From an uncultured Eubacteriales bacterium (lineage in GTDB: Bacteria; Bacillota; Clostridia; Lachnospirales; Cellulosilyticaceae): a stretch of 64,000 nucleotides of DNA. Positions within the stretch are counted from its first letter, which is position 1, and every line of letters starts with the position of its first letter. Made by a program: the position numbers and the translations under genes. Positions 1 to 7,465 of the stretch are shown one piece after another. The notes beneath the pieces are model-generated. The model saw only the letters and a list, made by a program, of their open reading frames with translations, had not been told where the DNA came from and ran no database searches. The stretch lies in NCBI GenBank assembly GCA_900551325.1, contig URVM01000017.1, positions 1 to 64,000 on the forward strand, read 5' to 3'.

Positions 1-96
1 CATGTGTTCCGCCTAAGTTAGAAATCAATGTGTCCAGGATTTTGGGTACATATCAGTTTGGCTTCTATTATCTAATAAGAAAATGCCTATATTTAT

Positions 97-198
97 TTAC
101 TGTTTTTCGTTTTTAATGGCAATACCTAAAGTTACTATTAATCCCCCCCACAAAATTGTTGCACCTAGTATTAAAAAAGTCATAGCGTAACTTGTCAT
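97..198 (-). CDS. MetS-like small subunit of an NSS-family amino-acid transporter (33 aa)
   Basis: A 33-residue ORF starts 3 bases after the stop of the NSS symporter and is read in the same direction. A GAGGAG ribosome site lies inside the end of the symporter gene. The peptide is one membrane helix (about residues 5-27, containing TILWGGLIVTLGIAI) with a short Lys/Glu tail. This length, the single helix with a WGG motif and the position directly behind a large NSS subunit match the MetS family, first described as MetP/MetS methionine-alanine importers of corynebacteria. It probably stabilises or activates the large subunit in the membrane. Function is inferred from context and family pattern; the gene itself is well supported by the ribosome site and coupling. 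Confidence 0.8.
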   Translation of the reverse strand: MTSYAMTFLILGATILWGGLIVTLGIAIKNEKQ

Positions 199-201
199 TT
201 C

Positions 202-1701
202 TTACATCTCCTCACTATCTATATGTTTATCCATCTTCCATGGTTTTTTGCTTATTAAGAAGCCCCCTATAATTCCTATTCCTATAACGCACCAGCCATA
301 AAGTAATAAAGATGCTAACCCATATCCCCCATAAGGTGTCTTGAATTCTGTTATAAGACTTTGAACAATTGTTATAATAAGTAATGTAGGTGTTACATAT
401 TTTATAATTAAATCCCACCATTTACCTACTCTAAAATAAGACATTCCATTTGTATGTTCTCTTATTACATGAGGTTTTACAATCCATCCTACAAGAATCG
501 CCTCTAATAAACCAACTGAAACAATACCATAGTTATTAATAAAGTTATCCATAATATCTAATAAATACAAACCTGCATTTGTTGCAAAAATACTACTTAC
601 TATAAATCCAATAATACACATAGTTGTTACAACTTTCTTTCTACCCCAACCAAACTTATCAGTAATAGCAGCACAGATTGCTTCTACTAAAGATACTGCT
701 GAAGTAATGCCTGCAAAAACAAGACAGATAAAGAATAAAACACCTAATATATTTCCCCATACGCCCATCATTGTAAAAACTTTAGGAAAGGCTATAAAAG
801 CAAGTCCAATACCACTTGTTACAACTTCTTCAACAGGTACACCTTGATTTGTTGCCATCACACCAAGTATAGCAAATACCCCGATAGCACATAAGAATTC
901 AAATCCACAGTTTGCAAATACAGTCATAAATGCACTGTTATTAATATCTGTTTTTTTAGGAAGATAACTTGAGTAAGTCATCATAATACCTGTACCAATA
1001 CTTAAAGAGAAAAATACTTGTCCATAAGCAGAAATCCAAATTTGAGGATTTTTTACTTTTTCCCAGTCTGGTGTAAATAAAGTATTTAAACCAACTTCTG
1101 AACCTTCTAGTGTTACACCTCTTATAACGATTATAATCATAATAACAAGTAAACAAGGTAATATAATCTTATTCATTTTTTCAATACCAGCTTTTACACC
1201 TTTGTAGCATATAAACCAATTAATCCCCCAAATAACCCCAATACCTATAAGGACTGGTAATACTATGTGACCTATATTTAAAGGTGAATCAGATAATTGT
1301 AAAAACTCATTGTAAAAATATGTATTTGAGTCTTCTCCCCAACCTTTAGTAAAGCTAAGTGTTAAATACTTTATAGCCCAACTTAAAATCATTGAATAGT
1401 AGCATAATATAATAGATGAACTAATAATTGCCCACCAACCAAACCATTCTGACTTTTTATGAGCTCTTGCAAGTGAAAGTGGGGTTGAACCTCTAAATTT
1501 ATGCCCCATACCGTACTCTAGTATTAAAAGAGGAATACCTGCTGTAAATATGGCAAAGAAATAAGGTATTAAAAACGCTCCTCCTCCACTAGAATAAACT
1601 ACATAAGGAAACCTCCATATATTACCTAAACCTACAGCCGATCCAACTGCTGCAAGTATAAAACCAACCTTCGTCCCCCATTGTTCTCTGTTTTCTTCCA
1701 T
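202..1701 (-). CDS. Sodium-dependent amino-acid symporter, NSS (SNF/SLC6) family, large subunit
   Basis: A 499-residue polytopic protein that probably imports an amino acid with sodium. The N-terminus carries the family signature GSAVGLGNIWRFPY in the first helix, which builds the sodium and substrate sites in LeuT-like proteins, followed by about ten further hydrophobic segments. Length is normal for bacterial members. The substrate cannot be read from sequence; the MetS-like partner suggests methionine/alanine, and the Leu-rich leader peptide upstream suggests leucine or another hydrophobic amino acid. The start ATG is preceded by GGGAGG. Transcription probably comes from the promoter at 2076-2104 through the leader and hairpins at 1740-2044, so expression is likely set by attenuation. 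Confidence 0.93.
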   Translation of the reverse strand: MEENREQWGTKVGFILAAVGSAVGLGNIWRFPYVVYSSGGGAFLIPYFFAIFTAGIPLLILEYGMGHKFRGSTPLSLARAHKKSEWFGWWAIISSSIILCYYSMILSWAIKYLTLSFTKGWGEDSNTYFYNEFLQLSDSPLNIGHIVLPVLIGIGVIWGINWFICYKGVKAGIEKMNKIILPCLLVIMIIIVIRGVTLEGSEVGLNTLFTPDWEKVKNPQIWISAYGQVFFSLSIGTGIMMTYSSYLPKKTDINNSAFMTVFANCGFEFLCAIGVFAILGVMATNQGVPVEEVVTSGIGLAFIAFPKVFTMMGVWGNILGVLFFICLVFAGITSAVSLVEAICAAITDKFGWGRKKVVTTMCIIGFIVSSIFATNAGLYLLDIMDNFINNYGIVSVGLLEAILVGWIVKPHVIREHTNGMSYFRVGKWWDLIIKYVTPTLLIITIVQSLITEFKTPYGGYGLASLLLYGWCVIGIGIIGGFLISKKPWKMDKHIDSEEM

Positions 1702-1739
1702 GTCTAAATCCTCCCAAGTATAATTAATATTATAAAAAT

Positions 1740-1768
1740 AAAAGTCCCATAGTGATTATGGGACTTTT
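1740..1768 (-). terminator. Intrinsic terminator hairpin in the leader of the NSS transporter
   Basis: A 12-bp perfect stem (AAAAGTCCCATA pairing with TATGGGACTTTT, 5-nt loop) is followed on the minus strand by ATTTTTAT. It sits 39 bases upstream of the transporter start, so it can only work as a conditional terminator. It is the last of four related hairpins (see the attenuator entry). Confidence 0.75.
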
Positions 1769-1966
1769 AACCTAGGATATATTAGCCCCATATTTGACTA
1801 TGAGACGTATTTTAACGAAATACATAAAAATAGCCTCATATAAAATCTATGAGGCATACTTTATTTTAATAAAGTTCTATTAGCCGTCATAGATGCAATT
1901 ACTCTAAGTAGCAATTGCATCTATGACAACCATAAACATACATTTATCGTATCATAAACCCAATTG

Positions 1967-2044
1967 CTAAATAAGGTCGGCTAATAGCAGGAGGACACTA
2001 TTAAGTTGTTGTACTGATTGGTTGTTAAATTGATTGTTTTTCAT
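1967..2044 (-). CDS. Leader peptide (25 aa) of the NSS transporter, Leu-rich
   Basis: A short ORF directly behind a consensus promoter, with a full AAGGAGG site 7 bases before ATG. The peptide begins MKNNQFNNQS and ends NSVLLLLADLI. It has six Leu residues, four of them in a row, encoded CTC CTG CTA TTA; C-ending and G-ending Leu codons look uncommon in the AT-rich genes around it, as expected for a starvation-sensing leader. The CTA-TTA-GCC codons are also one arm of an RNA stem with 1877-1886. Strong ribosome site, codon run and structure together argue for a regulatory leader rather than a chance ORF. Confidence 0.65.
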   Translation of the reverse strand: MKNNQFNNQSVQQLNSVLLLLADLI

Positions 2045-2075
2045 AATCTTTCCTCCTTTTTTGTAATTAGTATTT

Positions 2076-2104
2076 ATAGTAAACTATTAAATAAAATTTG
2101 TCAA
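2076..2104 (-). promoter_or_regulatory. Sigma-A promoter for the leader peptide and NSS transporter
   Basis: Minus strand TTGACA (2099-2104), 17-bp spacer, TACTAT (2076-2081). Predicted transcription start near 2069, about 25 bases before the leader-peptide ATG. Confidence 0.8.
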
Positions 2105-2141
2105 CTACTTAATTTTATAAAATAGTAAATACTAGATTAAT

Positions 2142-3212
2142 TTAGTTTAAAGAATAGTTATAAGTTCTAGACTTATCTCTACCTGTACAAATAGTTAATG
2201 TTAAATCATCTAAATTATATACACAAGACCATTGTGTATCAGAAGGAATATCTTCATTAAGTCCTTCTATTACTCTTGTTCCTTGAGATGGCACACTAAG
2301 TAGAAGATCCATTGCCTCCTCCTCACTCATAATACCACCTGTTTCTTCTTGTTTCGCTTTAATCACTTCATAGCGATCTTGGCCACTTCCTTCATTCATA
2401 TTATTATAAAGAACAAAGTTTGTTGCTGCTGTATAACCTTCCTCTTTTGATAAAACATGCATTTCATTATCTATGTATTCTACTACAGCAGTATTACCAC
2501 TAGCATCAGCTATTTGGAAGTGGTATCCTGTATCACCACTAGAATTCATATCATAATTTTCAAGTAGTTCAATAGCCTCATCTACTGTTGCTGCCTTGTC
2601 TAAAATCATACGAATAGCTGAAGTTGTTGTAATAGGTACCTTACCTGTTGCTTGGTGAACAACCCCTTTTTTGATAACAAGTACACCAATAGCAAGACCT
2701 TTTTCATTCATACCATCAAGTGGTGCATAAGGTGCTGCAAGTGTAATAATACGGTTCATCAAACTTTTAGTTGGTAAGTTCTCTTGACTTAAACCTAAAT
2801 GATTTAAATTAACAACTGAAATTGATTTATACCCATCCTTAGGTGTTGTACGCACAATAAGTCCTATAGATGGAACATAGTCAAAGTTTCTCCCAAATAT
2901 ATTTTTATCTTCTGGAGTTGTAGCAATAAAAGTACTACATGCCCCATCAGGATTTACTTCAAAGGATACACCTTTTAATATTTTTTGTGTTACAAAACGA
3001 ACAAGCTCCTCATCTGTAGCTGCTCCTTTTTCTAGAAATTCATCTAAACCATAATCTGCATGGTATGTCATTTCATAAAAAGGATGTTCATTTAATTGTT
3101 CAAATGTTAATAGTGTACGTATTTCTCCAAAGAATAAACTTCCTACGCCTACTACTAATACTAAAACAATAGTCGCTATACTTATTCCTATAATTTTTAG
3201 TGGTTTTTTCAT
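2142..3212 (-). CDS. Membrane-anchored linear amide C-N hydrolase (choloylglycine hydrolase / acid-ceramidase-like Ntn fold)
   Basis: A 356-residue protein with an N-terminal hydrophobic anchor or signal (about residues 8-30), followed by a domain with ACSTFIATTP and FGRNFDY. The Cys, followed about 17 residues later by an RNFDY-type motif, is the pattern of Ntn hydrolases of the choloylglycine hydrolase/NAAA group, which cleave non-peptide amide bonds after exposing an N-terminal nucleophile Cys. The protein is probably exported and acts outside the membrane on an N-acyl amide; the true substrate (bile salt, N-acyl amino acid, beta-lactam side chain) cannot be told. It appears monocistronic, with its own consensus promoter and an operator-like duplicated palindrome. 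The start ATG follows a GGGGG site. Confidence 0.75.
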   Translation of the reverse strand: MKKPLKIIGISIATIVLVLVVGVGSLFFGEIRTLLTFEQLNEHPFYEMTYHADYGLDEFLEKGAATDEELVRFVTQKILKGVSFEVNPDGACSTFIATTPEDKNIFGRNFDYVPSIGLIVRTTPKDGYKSISVVNLNHLGLSQENLPTKSLMNRIITLAAPYAPLDGMNEKGLAIGVLVIKKGVVHQATGKVPITTTSAIRMILDKAATVDEAIELLENYDMNSSGDTGYHFQIADASGNTAVVEYIDNEMHVLSKEEGYTAATNFVLYNNMNEGSGQDRYEVIKAKQEETGGIMSEEEAMDLLLSVPSQGTRVIEGLNEDIPSDTQWSCVYNLDDLTLTICTGRDKSRTYNYSLN

Positions 3213-3244
3213 TATGTTACCCCCTCATACTATCTATTATTTAG

Positions 3245-3291
3245 TTTGAATGTCAAATCAAATTATAAAGGAGTTTATTTTGAATGTCAAA
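3245..3291 (-). promoter_or_regulatory. Consensus promoter with duplicated palindromic operator
   Basis: Minus strand TTGACA (3285-3290), 17-bp spacer and TATAAT (3262-3267) form a perfect sigma-A promoter for the amide hydrolase. The 13-mer TTTGAATGTCAAA occurs twice (3245-3257 and 3279-3291). It is an inverted repeat TTTGA-n3-TCAAA; one copy covers the -35 element and the other lies just downstream of the -10. This layout suggests repression by a dimeric regulator not encoded nearby. Confidence 0.75.
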
Positions 3292-3300
3292 ACAATTATC

Positions 3301-3345
3301 AAAAAAACTGCTGTAAACTAAATTTAGTTTTACAGCAGTTTTTTT
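3301..3345. terminator. Intrinsic terminator after the walJ-like / Zn-PLC pair
   Basis: The stem AACTGCTGTAAA pairs with TTTACAGCAGTT and is flanked by A and T tracts on both sides. It lies just downstream of the gene ending at 3370. Confidence 0.8.
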
Positions 3346-3369
3346 ATACATTATATTAAATAGCTATTG

Positions 3370-3957
3370 TTATATTAGTGCAGAGGGGCCAAAAGCTGGA
3401 TAAAGAATACTTGCAGCTTCTAGCATCCAGACACCTGTATGAACAATGGATTCATATAGATCTAAAGCCACATGTTCATCTCTTGTTTTACATCTAGCCG
3501 CTTCTTTTTTGTAGCAACTATTTTCTACTTCTATATAAGCCTCTACACCCTCTTGTTTTAATGTATGCCATTTTTGAAATATGTGTTGGGGTTTTATAAG
3601 GTGAGTAAGCTCTTTAGCTTGTTTGTTCATATATACTTCATAGCTTCTGTGCTCCCTTAATGAAAGGTCTTTAAAGTTATGTGCATAACAAAATGTATCA
3701 CTAATATAATGACTCATAATCCCAGCTGCATAAGAAATCCAAAAAGGTGTTGTAGGCTTACGATCAACTAAGCTTACAAAAGCGTTCCATTCCTTTGCAG
3801 CAATTTTTATATTATGTGCCTTAAACCTTCTATGAGGGGCTATATCTGGCATACACGCCCCCATCTTTAAGGCCCTCTCATCTAAGGTTACTGGTAAATA
3901 AGGTTTTATAAGTTTATAAGCTTCTAAAGCAATTACATAATGTGTTTTAACCTTCAA
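3370..3957 (-). CDS. Zinc-dependent phospholipase C-like protein (Zn_dep_PLPC type)
   Basis: A 195-residue protein with motifs reminiscent of the zinc-dependent phospholipase C/S1-P1 nuclease fold: an N-terminal THY, ACMPDIAPH near residue 35, and GIMSHYISDTFCYAHN near residue 80, giving spaced His/Asp ligands in a helical protein. No signal peptide is visible, so it is probably cytoplasmic, unlike secreted PLC toxins. The start is a TTG codon with GAAGG upstream; no ATG fits. It follows the WalJ-like gene by 31 bases and probably shares its transcript. The actual substrate is unknown. Confidence 0.6.
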   Translation of the reverse strand: MKVKTHYVIALEAYKLIKPYLPVTLDERALKMGACMPDIAPHRRFKAHNIKIAAKEWNAFVSLVDRKPTTPFWISYAAGIMSHYISDTFCYAHNFKDLSLREHRSYEVYMNKQAKELTHLIKPQHIFQKWHTLKQEGVEAYIEVENSCYKKEAARCKTRDEHVALDLYESIVHTGVWMLEAASILYPAFGPSALI

Positions 3958-3988
3958 CTATTTGCCTTCTTTCTTGTAAGTAATGTTG

Positions 3989-4789
3989 TTAAACACGGTG
4001 AATAGGTGTCATATCATTTCTCTTTGCAACTGTAATTTGAATATCTTTACCAATTTCAATATTTTTTTCTGCTAAAGCATTTTTAGCACATAAATAAGCT
4101 AAATCAGGTATATTGTTTTCGTTACTTAAGTGACCTAGTATGGCCCACTGTAAATTAGGATGGTAAATATGTGCTAAGATTTTAGCTGCCAGTTCATTAC
4201 ACATATGCCCATGATCTCCTAAAATACGCTGCTTCAAGTAGTAAGGATATCCACCTACTTCAACCATATTAATATCATGATTAAATTCTATTAAAATACC
4301 ATCTGCATTATAAAAATACTCTACAACTCGTTTATCTACCTTTCCCATATCTGTAGCTAAAACGATTTTTTTACCTTTATACATAAATGCATACCCTACT
4401 GGATCGACTGAATCATGGTAAATACTATAAGGCATTACAGTAAGTTCTCCAAAAATTAAAGGTGTATCTTTTTCTAATACTTTTTGATTATGTTCAGCTA
4501 TTTTACCAATCATATTTTCATTCATCATTCGTTGCCACGTTGGTGCTGTAGCATAAATAGGTAAGTCATACTTACGGCTTATAATACCTACACCTTTAAT
4601 ATGATCGCTATGTTCATGGGTAATAAGTATCCCTTTAATTGTTTTAGGATCTATATCTAAAGCTTCAAGACCTTGGGTAACTCGCTTTCCACTAACGCCT
4701 ATATCTATGAGTAGCCTTTCATCATCAGCATGTAAATATGTACAATTTCCACTACTCCCACTTGCTATGGGGCATAAATAAAAATCCAT
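3989..4789 (-). CDS. MBL-fold metallo-hydrolase of the WalJ/YycJ type
   Basis: A 266-residue metallo-beta-lactamase-fold protein. It opens with CPIASGSSGNCTYL and holds THEHSDH (residues about 56-62), the two-metal HxHxDH motif, then ATDMG and later His ligands. These match WalJ/YycJ, a nuclease-like MBL protein linked to cell-wall homeostasis and DNA repair that usually lies beside the walRK two-component genes. Here no walRK genes are adjacent, so the paralogue assignment is less certain. The ATG is preceded by GGAGG. Confidence 0.8.
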   Translation of the reverse strand: MDFYLCPIASGSSGNCTYLHADDERLLIDIGVSGKRVTQGLEALDIDPKTIKGILITHEHSDHIKGVGIISRKYDLPIYATAPTWQRMMNENMIGKIAEHNQKVLEKDTPLIFGELTVMPYSIYHDSVDPVGYAFMYKGKKIVLATDMGKVDKRVVEYFYNADGILIEFNHDINMVEVGGYPYYLKQRILGDHGHMCNELAAKILAHIYHPNLQWAILGHLSNENNIPDLAYLCAKNALAEKNIEIGKDIQITVAKRNDMTPIHRV

Positions 4790-4930
4790 GTTAGTCCTCC
4801 ACTCATGTCATTTAATTTTATATGCTTAGTTTACCATAGATACCCTAATTCGTATACATAGGATTGGGTCATTTACAATAAGGATAGTTTCTGCTAAGCT
4901 AAGACTTAATCAACTAAAGGAGTCTATACT

Positions 4931-6091
4931 ATGTCTAAATTGTACTACGAAAATCCTTATCAAAAAAATTTTATAGCTGAAATTATAGAAATTATAGAAA
5001 AAGATACTTCTTACCATATTGTGCTTAATCAAACTGGATTTTATCCAGATAACGGCACACAACCTTGTGATATAGGTTTTATTGAAGATTGTCCAATTAC
5101 CTATGTCTATGAAGAAAATGAAGTTATTTATCATGTTTCCCCTAAGAAACCTATTAAAATTCATAAGGCAAAATGTTATATTGATTGGCATCATCGCTTT
5201 GATTCTATGCAACAGCTTCTTGCTCAACACCTTTTATCTTACTGCTTGCTAGAAGACTATAATGCTAAAACTTTAAATTTTAATCTAGGCAATGAATTAT
5301 GTACCTTAGATATAGATCAAGTGCTAAATAAAGAACAACTTAACCAATTAGAAACACATGTGAACCATATTATTAACGAAGATTTTCCTGTTAACATTCT
5401 TTATCCTACTAAACAAGAACTAAAAAAACTTCCACTTAAACAACCTTTACAAAAAACAAATGCTCCAGTAAGATTAGTTCAAGTTGAAGACTTAGACCTT
5501 GTACCTTCATATGGTATATATCCTCGCTCTACCTTAGAAGTTGGATTATTCAAGATTCTTAAGTTTGAGAAATGTAAAGGTGGTTTACGACTTACTTTTT
5601 TAGCAGGTAAACGTGCTATTCATACCCTTTTACAAAAGGATATAACCTATGTACAGGAACTAGAAGAGCTAAAAAAAGAATGTATACGTCTTGAAAATGA
5701 AAATCGTCATTTAAAAGACCAGTTATTAGATTATGAAGTTACCCAAATGATTGCTTCTTCTCCTATAGTAAATGGCATTCATATTATTTCTAAAGTCTAT
5801 GAAGATGTAGATCCTAAACTTCTTCAAACAACCGGTTCAAAATTAGTCAAACACCCTAATGTTATTGCTTTATTTGGATTAAAACTAGATAAAATCTCTC
5901 ACCTATCTTTTATGTGTTCCTCTAATTTACAAAAAATTAGTATGAACACTCTTTTAAAAGATAGTATTACGCTCCTTGATGGACGTGGTGGTGGTACTCC
6001 ATTTTCAGCTCAAGGTGGTGGGAAATCTGCTAGTAATGTAGAATCTGCTCTTGAATACGCTGTCATGAAGGTAAAAGCTACACTGTCTTAA
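4931..6091 (+). CDS. AlaX-L-like protein (alanyl-tRNA editing + DHHA1 domains) with a degenerate zinc site
   Basis: A 386-residue protein with the layout of long AlaX trans-editing factors: an N-terminal barrel, the tRNA-synthetase second additional domain (about 80-240), a coiled coil (240-270) and a C-terminal DHHA1 domain with the intact GGGTPFSAQGGG motif. AlaX proteins hydrolyse mischarged Ser/Gly-tRNA(Ala) using a zinc bound by HxxxH and CxxxH. Here HxxxH reads LLAQH and CGGTH reads SYGIY, so three of four ligands are gone, and the glycine-rich motif reads PDNGTQP. It is either a diverged non-editing protein or uses another chemistry. An AAGGAG site precedes ATG. It is the only + strand gene in the first 30 kb. 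Confidence 0.82.
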   Translation: MSKLYYENPYQKNFIAEIIEIIEKDTSYHIVLNQTGFYPDNGTQPCDIGFIEDCPITYVYEENEVIYHVSPKKPIKIHKAKCYIDWHHRFDSMQQLLAQHLLSYCLLEDYNAKTLNFNLGNELCTLDIDQVLNKEQLNQLETHVNHIINEDFPVNILYPTKQELKKLPLKQPLQKTNAPVRLVQVEDLDLVPSYGIYPRSTLEVGLFKILKFEKCKGGLRLTFLAGKRAIHTLLQKDITYVQELEELKKECIRLENENRHLKDQLLDYEVTQMIASSPIVNGIHIISKVYEDVDPKLLQTTGSKLVKHPNVIALFGLKLDKISHLSFMCSSNLQKISMNTLLKDSITLLDGRGGGTPFSAQGGGKSASNVESALEYAVMKVKATLS

Positions 6092-6100
6092 CACATTTTA

Positions 6101-6144
6101 AAAAGCAGAAGCAAAGAATCTACCACTTTTTTGCTTCTGCTTTT
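6101..6144. terminator. Bidirectional intrinsic terminator between the AlaX-like gene and spoVR
   Basis: The 15-bp stem AAAAGCAGAAGCAAA pairs with TTTGCTTCTGCTTTT. It separates two convergent genes and has A/T flanks usable from either side. Confidence 0.85.
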
Positions 6145-6184
6145 ATTCTACTTCTATTTTACTTTTATTCTGCTTTAATGCTAC

Positions 6185-7465
6185 TTATGCATTTTCTATA
6201 AGAACTTTTTTCTCTTCATTACAAATAATTTTACGTTCACTACCTGTTAGGAAAGTTTTAAGTACGACTTTTCCTCCCCACAAAGTTTGAATATGCTTTA
6301 AGGTTTCTGTAGCATAAGAAAGCTGAAGTTCTCTTCCATCATATACATGCCTTAGCATAAGTGTATTATCTTTACGCTGTGCTTCCTCTACTTCTATAGT
6401 TGGAATACTACCTACACCTACATTATTTGCTAAAGTATTTCTCACATTACGCCAGCCTTCTTCATTAGAAACTTCTGAAACTACATAATATCTTTCTTCT
6501 TCTTCAAAAACACATAGATGACATTCATTAGCAATCTCATAGGTTAAATAATTACGAATAAAGGAGGCATCTCTTTCAACTTCCCTAATACGTGCTAGTG
6601 CATTAAAATCATGATTGTATACTTCATATAAATGCTCCCAAATTTTAAATCCTATAAAGTAAGGATTCAGCCTTCCAGGAATGTTACAAATAACATTATT
6701 ATGATGCTTTAAAAATTCTATTTGCATACCCGGTGGTAAGTTTAGCTGGTTAACTATATTATAATGCCAAAAGCTAGCCCAACCTTCGTTCATAATCTTA
6801 GTTTCAATTTGAGGCGTAAAGTATCTACTTTCCTCCATAACAATAAGCAATATATCTTTTTGCCACTCTTCAAGCTCCCCTTCTCGCCATAAAAACTCTA
6901 GAAGATTTTCATAAGGAAACTCTATCTTTTCCTCAAAGTTTGTTTCTAGCTTACAAAAGCTTCCACACTGATGTTTAATAGCGTGGGCTGCATCTAAGAT
7001 TTTTTCTACTTCACTATATCCAATACTAGGGTCTTGGATATACTCCCTTATACGACCTGCATGATTTTTAAACATATCTACAGTTAGACTTGCATTGGTA
7101 TAGGTCTTAAATAATCTGTTATTCTTAAAAAAATCATTATGCCCATAAACATGAGCTATGGTTAAAATCTGTAATACTAAACTATTATCCTTCATGAGAT
7201 AAGCCATACAAGGATCTGAATTAATAACCATTTCATAAGGTAACCCTGTCAGGTTATAATTATAAAGGGTTTTAATCCTTTCATAGTTTTTTCCAAAACT
7301 CCAGTGAGGATAATGAGAAGGCATACCCACATAGGCTTCATAGCAGATCATATCTTCAAAGCTAATGACTTCAAACTCTTGCTCATAATAGTCTAATCCC
7401 ATAGACTTAGCTATTTTTTCAATTTGCTCATTGTACTCTATAAGTTCATTAAAAGAGTAATTCAC
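6185..7465 (-). CDS. spoVR: SpoVR family protein (stage V sporulation protein R)
   Basis: A 426-residue SpoVR-family protein: opening with an N-terminal FNELIEYNEQIEKIAKSMGL, then YEAYVGMPSHYPHWSFG, INSDPCMAYLM and the AHVYGHNDFFKNN motif, all family hallmarks. SpoVR is made in the mother cell during sporulation and is needed for normal cortex formation in Bacillus; it belongs to the widespread SpoVR-YhbH(YeaH)-PrkA(YeaG) trio. The start is GTG with GGAGGGG 7 bases before, sharing one base with the yhbH stop (TAGTG), so the two are translationally coupled. It lies at the end of the prkA-yhbH-spoVR operon that the element splits at prkA, so its transcription in the present arrangement would depend on promoters inside the element or on excision. 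Confidence 0.95.
   Translation of the reverse strand: MNYSFNELIEYNEQIEKIAKSMGLDYYEQEFEVISFEDMICYEAYVGMPSHYPHWSFGKNYERIKTLYNYNLTGLPYEMVINSDPCMAYLMKDNSLVLQILTIAHVYGHNDFFKNNRLFKTYTNASLTVDMFKNHAGRIREYIQDPSIGYSEVEKILDAAHAIKHQCGSFCKLETNFEEKIEFPYENLLEFLWREGELEEWQKDILLIVMEESRYFTPQIETKIMNEGWASFWHYNIVNQLNLPPGMQIEFLKHHNNVICNIPGRLNPYFIGFKIWEHLYEVYNHDFNALARIREVERDASFIRNYLTYEIANECHLCVFEEEERYYVVSEVSNEEGWRNVRNTLANNVGVGSIPTIEVEEAQRKDNTLMLRHVYDGRELQLSYATETLKHIQTLWGGKVVLKTFLTGSERKIICNEEKKVLIENA

Larger units (their letters stand above)
1740..2044 (-). promoter_or_regulatory. Probable ribosome-mediated attenuator: Leu-rich leader peptide plus a ladder of hairpins
   Basis: In RNA order the region holds a 25-codon leader ORF, then hairpins at 1886-1927 (15-bp stem), 1833-1855, 1785-1806 and 1740-1768, the last with a U-tract. 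The leader codons CTA-TTA-GCC (1978-1987) are perfectly complementary over 10 bases to 1877-1886, just after the first hairpin. The later arms are variants of GYCYCAUA and UAUGRGRC, so each 3' arm can also pair with the next 5' arm. A stalled ribosome on the Leu codons would block one pairing and could shift the register of the rest. The pairings are seen; the switching mechanism is inferred. No T-box motif is present. Confidence 0.65.

Noticed and set aside
1702..2044. T-box riboswitch upstream of the NSS transporter
   Set aside because: The conserved T-box sequence (AGGGTGGNACCGCG) is absent; a translated leader peptide with hairpins explains the region better.
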